Positions 1 to 11,753 of a stretch of DNA of 64,000 nt are shown piece after piece. This stretch comes from Moniliophthora roreri. Lineage: Eukaryota > Basidiomycota > Agaricomycetes > Agaricales > Marasmiaceae. Positions within the stretch are counted from its first letter, which is position 1, and every line of letters begins with the position of its first letter. Location of the stretch: NCBI GenBank assembly GCA_001466705.2, contig LATX02000057.1, forward strand, positions 124,001-188,000, given 5' to 3'. A program made the position numbers and the translations under genes. Under the pieces are notes generated by a model. It saw only the letters and a list, made by a program, of their open reading frames with translations. It was not told where the DNA came from and did no database searches.

Positions 1-136
1 CTGATTTTGCGACTCGGAGCATCTTCTTGAAGATGGCAAATCAACGACTATATTTTCCATGGCATATTGAATAGCACGAAGAAACTGTAAACATAACTAC
101 CATAATGAGTCCTGTTCCTGGACTTCCCCACATTCA

Positions 137-1544
137 TCACACGGAGGTAAAAGACGTTGCACCAGCCTGCTTGTCGAGATTCAAGGCTGCATCCAGACCT
201 GAGGAGAAAAGCCTCGAGACGGATAGCGAGATTCCGAGGGTGGCACAGACTCACCCATGACCTGGAAAAATTGTCTTGGCCCCATACCTTTCGCAGCAGT
301 GACATCAGAACCAGTTTGTTTAAGCGACTGCAAAGCTGCTCGAACAGAATGCGCCATGGGCACTGCGGTGATTAATGGATAGACTGGAGCGGCCGTTTAA
401 TAGTGAAATGTCAAGTACACATAATGGGGTAGAAAGACTTACTGATCAATTTGACGCCAAGTGCTTTAGCCTCGTCAGCAGTGAAAGAAGGCGTAAAACC
501 TCCTGTCACACTGTTCAGTAGTACCTTGGTCAGAAGTCAGTGTAGCCTGAGGAAACACAACTCGGACTACTTACTGGCTTTGGGGCAAAGAAGGATACTG
601 TGCGCTTGAGGTCCTCCTTTGATGATACACCTTCGAGAAAAAGGACATCCGCGCCAGCCTCTGAAGCGAGTTTCAAACGTGCAAGGGCCTCATCGACACC
701 CCCATCTCCTTGAGCTGCATCTGAACGCGCGATGATGACCTGCAATCATCAATCATGAGCAAGTAGCCGCAAGCAATAAGATATCAGACTCGCAAGATCG
801 GATCCTCCTGGTATTGCGTCGCGTGCCAGTACAGCAGCACGTATCCGAGTCGCAAATTCTTCACGCGACACCAGTTGTTTCCCCAAAAGGTGGCCGCAGC
901 GTTTAGTTTGAACTTGGTCCTCCAAGTGCAAACCTGCCAAGCCAATCCTGGCGTACTGGGTTACCGTACGTGCGATCATGTTGGGCCCGCCGAATCTGTG
1001 GATATCTCAGTATTGAGGATTGAGCGTTCTGTAAGTTCCAAGATACCCAGTATCGGCATCTGCAATCACTGGCTTTGTTGGGTCTAGACTGCATATTGTC
1101 GCCGCTGCCTGCAAATACTCCTAAGTGTCTACAATTCACTCTCGAAAAAAGGGCTACTCCTGACATCGACAAAATCATTCAACGTGGCCATTGCGAGGTC
1201 CGGCTGACCCAACCTCGAAGCGGTGGTTGCAGCGCCACTGGGAGATTTTTCAGCACCCAAGACTCGAGAACGTTGTGAACAACACGCACCTCTGATACAA
1301 GCAATCAAATTCTGCCTCCAAAGCACATCGCGCACTAATTCCGTCGCAGACACCAGGTGCAATCTATGTCATTGGAATGTGAGCAACTGAAATGCAATGA
1401 CGGCATTGTTCTACTTACAATTGTCCCTGGACGCGCGAGTAGCTGTCGGAGTCTTGTCGCAGGATTCAAAGACAGCTCTCCTTCCAAAAAGTTCCTGGGA
1501 TCAAGACGGGGGTTATTATAAGGGGTGACCAGTGCGTCTGACAT
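137..1544 (-). CDS. isocitrate lyase / PEP mutase superfamily lyase
   Basis: A C-C bond lyase (or phosphomutase) of the ICL/PEPM superfamily, about 300 residues, in several exons. Visible blocks in order: the N-terminal LRQLLARPGTIV, then APGICDGISARCALE-like substrate-loop sequence, PVIADADTGYG (metal-binding Asp region), LHLEDQVQTKRCGHLLGKQ (the KRCGH catalytic-loop signature with the general-acid Cys), VIIARSDA, and GADVLFLEG. The last short exon gives VMGLDAALNLDKQAG and a stop at 137-139 after a 56-nt intron. The retained KRCGH Cys fits the lyase branch (methylisocitrate lyase, oxaloacetate hydrolase, dimethylmalate lyase) better than true PEP mutases, but the substrate cannot be fixed from sequence. 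The start is the first in-frame ATG (1544), followed by SDALVTPYNNP. It is divergent from the lactate dehydrogenase gene. Confidence 0.85.
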
Positions 1545-2438
1545 GATGATGAATGATATGCATTCTTCATCGTATTTTGCTCAGTTTATACCTTGAGAAC
1601 GGCAAAGGGTGAAAGCCGATAACATGATCACGGGATAGCTGCATGGTTGAAGATGACGACGAACGGCAGATCTTGCAGCGAGATATACAGAACCCCAGGG
1701 GACGAATTTGCGGCAGGTAACAAAAATGCGACTCTGGCGGCGAGATTGTGAGAGGCCCAGCTCAGTATGTTGATTGGTGGTCGAACGGAAAACAGTCGTG
1801 ACCGTTAGACCTCGGGTTTTTCGGACAAGCTGACCAAGAGCATCAACATCGTCTGACCGACGGTTTCCCCACGACGCCATCATCACTCGAGCGCACTTGA
1901 CTTAATTCTGGCTTGATTTCAGATTTGATATCATTCCATCCAGCTATTCGTGCTCGAATCCTCGTATAGTACGGTCCGATGCAGCAAGACCTTGGTGACG
2001 GCTCCGAGGGGAAGCAGGCTCGGCTTTTGTCCCGCAGAATGTTTCTGCTTGTCTACTACCACATTGGACAGCTGGGAGATGCGCTTCGCCGCGGCTCATT
2101 CCTTGGAACGCACTAAAATCGTTACCACAGACCCATCTTCCCGCCTTGATGTGTCTGCAACTATGATTGTCGTCGAAGAAGCGGCTTTAAAAAATAACAA
2201 CGGAACTTTGATCAAATCAGTCCTCCAATATCCGTGGCTGAGCTCCGTGGTACAACACCGCCCTAAACCCGACGCCGTCCGCTTTCTCGAATGGAACGAA
2301 AAAGGATCAGGACTGCTACTTGGCACAAAGAGCGGTTGTCCAGGATTCCGTTCGTGTATATCAAAGGCAGCGTCCTCGGTTTTCTGAAAACAAGTACCCC
2401 ATATCTGCTTGGTCCCAGCAGTCTCATCCAAAACCAAA
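1545..2438. promoter_or_regulatory. divergent intergenic region between lyase and CYB2 genes
   Basis: An 894-base region separating the start codons of two divergently transcribed metabolic genes, so it should hold both promoters. Open frames occur on both strands (for example 1950-2387 on the plus strand), but none shows recognisable protein sequence or sensible splice joins to the neighbours. No clear TATA box was singled out. Confidence 0.4.
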
Positions 2439-4568
2439 ATGACTTCCTTACTCTCATCCTATGCAATTGCTGAGCACAACAACAGGAATGACTGCTGGAT
2501 CATAGTTCACGGTATGAATCTGTACTTTCCGACTTGACTAATCAGTGACATACATTCCTTAGGCAAAGTCTACGACGTGACAGATTTCTTGGATGGTACT
2601 CCTTTGAAAAAATATCGCCCTCTATTGCTTACGCTGCCTTTGTAGAGCATCCCGGAGGTAGTAAAATCATCTTGAAGTATGCCGGTGCAGACGCCACGTC
2701 AGTTTATCTTTCCGCTTGCCAAGGGCTCACTACTGACTTGACTTGAAGAGAGGCATATGAACCTATTCATCCCCCCAATGCCATCACAGACAATTTGCCG
2801 GTGGAGAAGCAGTTCGTTTTATTTTAATTACTGGTCTGGTTCTCATGCTGACTAGTCTTTCAGCATTGGTGCTGTTGATCCCTCCACAGTGAAAAGGGTC
2901 GTCAAGGAGGTCTCGGAAGCTGAGAAGAAACGACAAGCTTTGCTTGCTGCTCGACCACCCTTAGACGAAATTCTTAATCTTCATGACTTCGAGGTCTGTT
3001 CGTCGAACCTGGCCAGCGAGTACGCGCACTAAACCCACCTTTACAGGCTGTCGCGAAGGCAGTGCTTCCAGACAAGGCTTGGGCATACTACTCCTCTGCT
3101 TCCGATGACGAAATTACTATCCGAGAGAACCGCCTGGCATACCAGAGGTGAAAATTTATTATGTACGAAATTCTTGAATGAACCTGACCCTTATAACAGA
3201 GTTTGGTTCCGGCCCCGCATTCTTCGTGATGTAACAACCGTCGACTGGTCAACGACCATCCTTGGCCACAAATCCTCGCTTCCTGTTTACGTTGTATGTG
3301 CTTGGCAGTTTCTTTCCCCGCACAGTATCTGATACTTCCGCTCAGTCCGCTACCGCATTGGGAAAGCTTGGTCACCCCGATGGTGAACTCAACTTGACAA
3401 GAGCGGCTGGGAAACACGGTGTAATTCAGATGGTCTGTCGATCCGAACATCATAACCGTCGTTTGTACTTACATGCTTTCCACCCCAGATTCCCACTTTG
3501 GCTTCTTGCTCCTTCGATGAAATCGTTGATGCCGCCCAACCCGACCAGCCCCTCTTCCTGCAATTATACGTCAACCGTGACCGAGAACTCACGAAAAGAT
3601 ATGTTCAACATGCCGAAGCTCGCGGCGTCAAGGCTCTGTTCATTACCGTCGATGCCCCACAGCTCGGAAGGCGTGAGAAGGACATGAGAATGAAGTTTGT
3701 TGGAGAAGATGGCACTGCCAAAGTTCAGGACGGTCAATCAGGTATCAAGAAGGATCAAGGTGTCGCCAGAGCTATCAGCGTAAGTGCGATATCATTTCTA
3801 CACGCTCATTGTCGCTGATAACCCTTCCAGTCCTTCATCGACCCAAGTCTTTCTTGGAAAGATATTCCTTGGTTCAAGAGCATCACAAAGAGTAAGTTTT
3901 GACTTTTGATGCTGAGAAGATTCGACTCAACAATCATTCAGTGGCTATCGTTCTCAAGGGTGTTTCCACACCCGAGGATGCACTCATGGCGTATGACTAT
4001 GGCTGCCAGGGTATCGTCCTCAGTAACCACGGTGGTCGTCAATTAGATACCGCCCGTTCAGGTCTCGAGAACCTAATCGATATTGTTGCCGCACTCAAAA
4101 CTCGTGGCCCATGGCCGAATCCCAACTTCGCAATTTTCGTTGATGGCGGTGTCCGTCGTGCATCAGACGCTCTAAAGGCTCTCGCTCTAGGTGCATCTGC
4201 AGTCGGTATTGGCAGGGGTTTCTTGTATGCCTTCTGCAGTTACGGTCAGGAGGGTGTCGAGAAAGCTATCCAGATTCTTCGGGTATGTCGCTTGTTACTC
4301 GCATTATATTTGGGTTTGGCTGACCGTGTCATCCAGGATGAATTTGAGATGAACATGCGTCTGCTCGGTGCTCGCAATTTGTCAGAACTTGTTCCTGAAA
4401 TGGTCGATGCCAGTGCTCTCAGATCACACACCGGCTCTGTACCAACCGACAACCTCTACGCTTCAAACTGTGAGTGCTTTTATTCTTCTCATCTCCCTTT
4501 GTCCAGTACAACTAACAATTCTTCTAGATCAACCGCTTCGTTTGGCAGAATTCAAGTCCCAGCTCTAG
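2439..4568 (+). CDS. CYB2: L-lactate dehydrogenase (cytochrome), flavocytochrome b2
   Basis: Oxidises L-lactate to pyruvate with FMN and passes electrons through a fused cytochrome b5 domain to cytochrome c. About 500 residues in many short exons. The b5 heme domain (residues 1 to about 80) has the EHPGG heme-ligand motif, created by splicing at about 2598/2645, and a second His in EPIHPP. The FMN barrel (about residue 110 onward) shows IVLKGVSTPEDA (active-site Lys), IVLSNHGGRQLD (catalytic His and substrate Arg) and FVDGGVRRASD plus GASAVGIGRGF (FMN phosphate loops). The stop after EFKSQL is at 4566-4568. The ATG at 2439 leads directly into the b5 domain (MTSLLSSYAIAEHN), so no mitochondrial presequence like that of yeast Cyb2 is visible unless an upstream exon was missed. 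A peroxisomal or cytosolic hydroxy-acid oxidase role is an alternative. Confidence 0.92.
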
Positions 4569-4913
4569 GGTTTTATGTTTGACCGGTGACCATGTTGGAT
4601 ATCACTTTTTTGCATTATACCATTTTTCTGTACATCTCTTTAGCGTCTCATTGTAATTAAGCAAGCATTCCTTCTTCATCTCGATGACATACCATGTTCT
4701 TTATTTGAATGAAAGGTTGCAACTAGGTTGCAGTGAGTCAAGAACAAGGGTCGCCCATGCATGTCCGGACAATGGAGTCGCGGAGTTCGGGCAGAGCTCG
4801 AGTACCGGTGTCGTCATACAGACTCCCACTGACTCAATGGATCCCCAATCGTATGAAATGACAACTACATATGTCAGGTCCTTCAGACCTTCTCCCTCTC
4901 CTCATTGAACGCT
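4569..4913. other. intergenic region, CYB2 3' end to helicase start
   Basis: 345 bases that should hold the CYB2 3' UTR and the promoter of the next gene. Short open frames end in stops at 4906-4908. No further structure seen. Confidence 0.3.
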
Positions 4914-7900
4914 ATGAGTGGCAAGGGTTCTCTGTCGGCCACGAACCTTGCTTCTTACCATCATTTCAACTGCCAACTCTACCTCCATAACGTATACCAT
5001 GGGGCGGAAGGATTCAATGGCGACTCTCCCAGAGAATCCATAGCTTTAGAGACATCTGAACTTTCCAAAGCACAACAACGAAGGGGTCTGGACTGGGAAG
5101 GAACACTGCTTTCATACCTAGACGAGCAGAACATGCTCTTGACCGTTCCCTCGATTCCCATGACTGGAAAAGATCTCATGGAAAATTTGGCATTCGATGA
5201 CAGAGAACATATTTTTGTGGCGGGTCTTTCATTTTGGCCTCCGCAGGAGGATTTGGATGCGTTGTATCGGGAAGTGGGTCAAAAACCGGTGAAATTTGGG
5301 CTCTCTAAACCGGACCTATTGGAGATTACTCGGATTGAAGGCGGAGTCTTATGGCGCATCGTAGACGCTAAAGCCTCAAGGGCAGTGAAAGTCAGTCGAG
5401 TTCTTTCATCCTCGAAGTATTATCGTTTTTGACCGAGACTTGTGCAGACCTCTCATCATGTCCAGATATATTTCTACACGTTATGCCTCCAGTATCTTCT
5501 TCCCAAACCCTTTTTCGAGCCTGCGAGCACAGCAGCTGTCTGGCTTCCACCTGTGGATGGATTTGACGCCACCCTTCCGTCATTGGAAGACCTCAAACCT
5601 GTTGACATTTCACTGTTGTCCCACCCACTCGACGGATTCCTTCTTCGACGGTTACCACAGGTCTTGGATTTACCCAAAGATGCAGTCCCATGGCACTTCA
5701 ATCCGGCTTGTCAAGGCTGTCCATACACATCTCCCTGTAAAAATCGTTCCATTGAGGATGGAGAATTGGGAAGCATGAGTAACATCTCCTTCGGCCAAGC
5801 CAAAGTTTTGCGCAGCCTGTTGTCCATGTGGCGTAGGAGTGGGACGTATGTCACAGGAGGGAGGACTAACGATATTGAGGACCTCTCACAACTCTTTAAA
5901 AGAGGTGATTGCGTTCAGAGTTTGACGAACTCGAATCCCATTACAATGCGAAAGGCGAAGCGAATATTATCTTTACCAACAAGAGTTAGAAGCTCTAGCC
6001 GTCCTCTCCGCAGCCCCGTTATTGAAGCAGCTCGAAGTCGTGATGTCCAAGTAAGCGTGAAGTTAGCTATCGAAGATCGAAGCTCATGCTCAGCCATAGA
6101 TGGTACCCAAGCGTAATTACAGCTGTCCTCGTATTGAGGACATCGCAGTCGTTCTTTCCCTAATTCAAGATCCTAGTGCTCCGATTCTAAGCATCGTCTC
6201 GTTTTCCATTTCCATCTTCTACAATCTGCCGTTTCTCAAACTACCCAACCACCTACATGGGACCGGAATGGAACTCATACGCTCTTTGGGCAATTTAATT
6301 CGAGCTATCCAACTCGAAACCACCAACAGTAATATGCCGATTTCCACTCAGTTTTATGTCTTCTCCTCGGGAGAGCACTCAGTCATCCAGACACATCTCA
6401 TCAGCGCCGCTTTGGAGGCGACAGAAAACATAGAAGATGTCCGCATTTGTATCGGCGCTCTAGCACAGGGTGCTTCACTCCTCCAGACTACTTTTCAACC
6501 CATGCTTTTATCCGGCGTCCTGCTGGAATTCGTCGCCAGCAAGCAGAGGCAAAAGTCGGAGCTAGTTGACTGCCTAGAGCGTATGAACCTTCCTATAGAT
6601 GGAACAGTCGATGAATTGCGAAACAGGATTCTTAACGAGTTGCGGAAGTATCAGAGTCATGATCAAGTACACTCGAACGAAGAAAGGAGAGGCGAGTTCG
6701 CTCAGCTCCCTCGTATCGTCGTTTTGAAGACGGAACTAGAGAGGTCGCTGGCGCTTCCCATTCCTGGGTTTTGGGATCTTCCCGACTGCGCCTCGATTCT
6801 CGTATCACCTTCATGCCTGGAATTGTGTCCGAGTGATGAAGAGCTTTACAAAAAGTTCAGGGACGGCGAATCATTGGAGCTCTCGTTGCAGCAACGAAAC
6901 GAGGTAATTTACAGTGTTTTGGAAGCCTTTAGGAGGCGATTACGCGACAGCGAGGCTAATCTTCTTGTCAATGACGCGAAGCCCATCTCTTCGCACCTCA
7001 TGGATCTGTGTCGGGATGAAAAGCTCAGGAAGTTATTTTTCATGCAGCAGGTATGTGAGTTATGCTAGTTCTGATGGTTTCGTCTCATGACGCTTCGCAG
7101 TTCGAAGTATTGGCAAAATTGTCAGAGCTCTGGAAGGCTAGAATCGAAGGTTGCCCTGAGGCACCAGTCCTACAATATCGTACTACTCGCCAAGGACCCA
7201 AAGGTAGTCTGGAGCATATCTTTCACCTGGAATCCGGGGTTCTCGACATGCCCAACAGTGACAAAGAACTGTCGTTCTTTGGCTACCTGCTTGTTGAGGA
7301 CGACAAAGATGACGACTTCAGCGAGTTGCCCACGGAAGCTTTGTTTGATGATCTGGGACTGTCCGGCATAATATTCCCACTAAATAGGTATACAAAGGAA
7401 AAATGGCTTTCTCAGCATCCGGATGTCCAGAACCACCTCTTCGTTGCTGGTGTTCGCGATATGTCTTTAGATGGCGAGAACACGCAAGTCTCTATTCAGA
7501 CATGGGGCGGAGCGGACATACAGTTCGTACTGGGAAAACGCTACCGACTTTCACCTCGCTTGGTCGACTTCAACACTGCAAAAATTCTCAGCACGCTCTT
7601 TGAACTCGATTTACGATGCTCGACAGGGGAACCGGTCCCCTTTCTGCAGCTGGTCCTGGACCCCAACCTCTTTAGACGAGAAAGTCGCAGCGCTCAGTCG
7701 GAAGAGTTCCTGAAAGCACTCCGAAGAGCTGGCGTGAAGATCCAGTCGTTGTTTCAGCAACTCAAAGGCCTGGATGTGGAGAGCGCTGGCCCTCTTCTTC
7801 TGAAGGCCTCTCAGGACCGTGCTGCTCAGCACGTATTGATGAACCGGCTTTCTGTCATTTGGGGACCGCCGGGTATGGAAGTTTTGTACAACTATAGTTC

Positions 7901-9556
7901 AAGTCGCTCACTCTTATGTCAGGCACGGGCAAGACGCACACTATCGCTCTGTCCTTACTTCGATTATTAAATGTTCAGTACTCATTAGGCGACAAAGGCT
8001 CAAAGATTGTCTTCATCACTGCCATGACACACGCGGCTATCGAAGCAATCCTGTCAAAACTGGCCTACCTCACAGACTGTTATCGTTCCATTGAATCTCT
8101 TCCTTTAGATTGGCTTGATCAAGTCAAGGTTGAGCATGTCCTAAAAGGAAATGATCATCAACATCCCAGGACCTTGATGAAGTCTTCAGCATTGCTTGTG
8201 TACGCTGGAACAGTCTATCAGGTCAGCCACACCTATTTACTAGGATAACATTGGGCTTATCCGAGTACCTTTAGCTGTATACTTTCTCAAAGAAGCAGTC
8301 TGTACAGGCTGACGTTCTAATGATCGACGAGGCTGGCCAGCTTGCTCTCAGTGCCTCTTCATTGGTCTTGCGGGCACTGAGTCCGACGGGAAAGGTTATC
8401 ATTGCTGGGGATCAAGAACAGCTGTCTCCAATTCTGGCAGCGCAGTATCCCCAGCTCAAAACAGGTCCTTTATTCGGTTCTATCCTGGATTGCCTGGTAC
8501 ACTTCTCCGAGCGCATCCAACGAAGTGCCAGGGATGGCCCCCCTTCTTCAGCTGACAGTGATTCGTTCGATGAAATACCTTCGACGCAGGGTTCTGTCGT
8601 CCAGCTGACGGAGAACTTCAGGTGAGGGCGTCCTCGAATATTCAGGCAAAGTACTGATCCCTCACACTAGGCTAAACCCTGATCTAGGAGAATTCATCTC
8701 CACGATTTATTCTAGGGCGTTTGTCGCACAAAATTTCCAGCCCCGACAACTTGCCAATAGTTTGAGATTCATATCCAATGGTACTGGAGAAAATTTCGGC
8801 CTAGCCAACGGCGTTGTTGAACGCGTTCGAACATTCCTGCTTGCTTTGTCGAACGTCATGCTGAAACAGCATCAATCTTTCCTTTCACAACCGCCGGTCG
8901 CGTACAATCCGAAGGACATCACGTACATTGACGAAGCTTTTCGCCCAATATCATTGACTTTGCTGCGACTTGGTACCAGGACAAGGCTGGACGAAGAAGT
9001 CAGTTATGAAATGCACGTCAAAGCAGAAGCAATGTTGGCTGCGGCTCTCGTATGTTCGCTCCAACGATGCTCGCCAGACGAGAATATCTTTGTTGCCACG
9101 CCCCACCGAGTACAACGTAATGCGGTGAGAGCTATGCTGCAGAAAACAAGGGAGGCCCAATCTACCGACAAAGTTTTTGGAAAGCTACAGCTAGGGCGTA
9201 AAGGTAAGGTGACCGTGGATACTGTTGAACGATTACAAGGCAAGTATGCAGTTTCAAAGTCATTGTTCATGATTCTCATCATGCATGTAGGCTCAGAGGC
9301 AGCGTTTGTTATTTGCCTCTTCTCTCTTTCTTCCTCAGAACCGGCGGATCTCAAGTTTCTCCTCGAACGTCGACGGTTAAATGTAGCCATCAGCAGGGCA
9401 AAAATGCTCTGCATACTAATCTCATCATCGGAGGTGTTGAGGCCGTCGGTGGATATTTTGGCAGATGAAGGGAGTGCAAAGGGTTATGCATTTCTAAAAG
9501 CATACGAGGACCGGGCATGGTCTGCAGAAATTACAGTGGATATGGATCAGTTGTAG
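4914..9556 (+). CDS. RecB/Cas4-like nuclease fused to SF1 (UPF1/Dna2-type) helicase
   Basis: A large multi-exon protein, probably over 1300 residues. The N-terminal part reads as a PD-(D/E)XK nuclease: SLSATNLASYHHFNC, then GLSKPDLLEI (metal Asp), WRIVDAKAS (D-x-K), HHVQIYFYTLCL, and a Cys cluster CQGCPYTSPC that may bind an iron-sulfur cluster as in Cas4, AddB and Dna2. A middle segment (6100-7060) contains EDIAVVLSLIQDP and STQFYVFSSGEHSVI, similar in layout to the RNase H-like middle domain of bacterial TM0106-type nuclease-helicases, but without a clear acidic active site. The helicase has Walker A GPPGTGKTHT (made by splicing near 7873/7921), Walker B LMIDEAGQL, motif III GDQEQLSPIL, motif IV LTENFR, and motif VI RRLNVAISRAK. 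The stop is TAG at 9554-9556. The first in-frame ATG is 4914; an upstream exon is possible. Exon joins at about 5850-5960 and 6055-6100 are unresolved. Confidence 0.85.
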
Positions 9557-9801
9557 CGATATTTTGCATGTTGTACGATAATTATGATAGTGATAGTTAC
9601 ATTGATGGAAAATGTTTGTTCAAATTTACTTGCATCTCCATTTGAAACTGCATTGACGCGACGACTTTTGCATGATCCTCGACTTCATTTCTACTATCTT
9701 ACTGGAAACAGCGCCATAGAAGCCGGCTTTGTACTCCATTCTCGAATCTAATCATATTTGTCTCTAACGATTACCTTCGTTGCGCAGTAATTCCCCCCGC
9801 C

Positions 9802-11561
9802 ATGTCCTCGTCACTCTCTGAACGGCAGCAAGATGATTTGTGCGTCTCCTTTGTGACAATCCACTTCCACTGCTTGCCTTCCTTTCTTACCTTTGAATTC
9901 CAGACACAAAGCCATCCTTGACTATCTACATTCAGGGGGGTACACAAAGACGTATGAACAGTTCAAGGAGGAGGTCCCGAAATTTGTATGGCGATTTAGC
10001 ATTCTCCTATCCAACCCTTTGCGATACTGATCATCTAGGCCGACTTCTCACCTGAAGCAAATCAAAAAGCGAGTGGTTTGTTGGTGAAGAAATGGACGAG
10101 TGTTATACGGATGCAGAAGAAGGTGTGCGATTCTAAACGCTTCCATTTGTTCCAATACTGATGTTTATTCCGCTGTAGATCATGGATCTAGAAACGCGAT
10201 TGACCCAAGCCTTAGAGGAGAACTCGCACATGTCCCACTTACCCAACGGCTCTGCAGGCGGAAAGAGCAATGATGACTGGATACCAACGGCAGGACCGAA
10301 ACACACCCTTACGGGTCATCGAGAAGCCGTCAACACTGTCGCTTTCCACCCGCTGTATTCTGTTGTTGCGTCTGCAAGTGACGATTGTACGGTCAAGATT
10401 TGGGACTGGGAGACCGGGGAGCTGGAACGCACCCTGAAGGCGCACACAAAGCGAGTATCAGATTGTCAGTTCAACTCGAAAGGAACGATGCTAGGTGCGT
10501 GCATCGTGTCTCGGATACCTGATAACAGTTGCCTTACCCGATGCCTGCAGTGACCTGTGGATATGACCTTTTCATCAAGCTCTGGAATGTTGAAAACGAT
10601 TATCAAAATTCGGCAACATTGCGCGGTCACGAGCATTCCATCTCTTCGGCACGGTTCCTACCAGGAGACGATAAGATCGTCAGCTCAAGTCGAGATCAGA
10701 CACTCAGGATATGGGATCTCGCATCTACGCATTGCATTAAAGTTCTCAACCCACACGAAGCTTGGATTCGTTGTGCTGTTCCCAGTCCAGATGGACGTTA
10801 TGTCATTGCCTGTGCATCAGACCATGTAAGTTGACAACTTCAAATTACTGTTGCGGTAGCTGACATTCATATTCCTGCAGACGGCAAAGATAGTGGACGT
10901 TAACTCTGGAGAAGTCAAGGTCGAATTTCGGGGACATGAAAATGTCGTTGAGGTGGCTGAACTCTGTCCACCGCACACCGTTGCGAATGTCAGAGAACTT
11001 ATTGCCCTCAAGGTACGTCTACTGTCCGCTATCTAGCGGACGTCTAAGTATTCCGTCCATTTAGTCACCAGAGAATGTTCCTGCTGTCACGAACGCCTCG
11101 ATAGTTTTCGCTGTCACTGGATCGCGAGATATGACGATCAAAATATGGGACGCCATTCGCGGGCAATGTCTACATACTCTTGTAAGTTTCTCTGCCAAGT
11201 ATCCGATTACCTCGGTTTGAGCCCAAATTCCTCCAGGTTGGGCACGACAGCTGGATTCGCGCCCTCGTGTTCCACCCTAACGGCCAGTACCTCCTGTCAG
11301 CGTCAGACGACCACACCTTCCGTGTTTGGGACCTGAAGACCGGCAGGTGCATACGCAAAGTCGAGGCACACGACCAATTTGTCAACTCGATGTCCTGGGG
11401 GAGACAGCGAGTCGGTGCACAGACAGAAGGTTCAGAAGCGAGATTGGTCAACGTGATTGCGACTTCTGGGAACGACCAGGTACGTTGGCTTTCCATCGGT
11501 ACGAGACAGGAATTGACTTTCTCCTTTGCAGACGGTCAAGATCTGGGTACCTCAACGATGA
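9802..11561 (+). CDS. PAC1: LIS1 homologue, nuclear distribution protein PAC1/NudF
   Basis: Dynein regulator needed for nuclear migration and spindle positioning in hyphae; acts at microtubule plus ends with NudE. An N-terminal LisH motif ([19 protein letters not shown]) is followed by a short coiled region with [19 protein letters not shown], then seven WD40 repeats. Examples are [40 protein letters not shown] and [20 protein letters not shown], each closing with IWD-type ends. The final repeat is joined by a 50-nt intron and ends TVKIWVPQR, stop 11559-11561. All joins inspected are GT-AG and keep frame (for example 10495/10549 restoring LVTCGYD). Length, about 425 residues, matches the family. 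It converges on PPM1 with a gap of under 200 bases. Confidence 0.95.
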
Positions 11562-11753
11562 TGACATTCTAGGTAACGGATTGCTTTACATATCTTCGCG
11601 AGGTCACACATGTGATGTATTATTATTATGGAGTTTTTAATCGCCTATTACATTCCTTACTAAATGCTTCATTGATGGGTAGCGTTCGTTTTATCTGAGA
11701 TATATGGAATACATTGATTTGTCCACCTATACCATACACATCGCGCCATCTAC

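Noticed and set aside
1950..2387. 145-codon plus-strand frame upstream of CYB2
   Set aside because: No recognisable protein features and no in-frame splice into the b5 domain; treated as promoter or leader.
4684..4908. Frame just before the nuclease-helicase start
   Set aside because: Ends in stops at 4906-4908 and no clean donor/acceptor links it to the nuclease exon.
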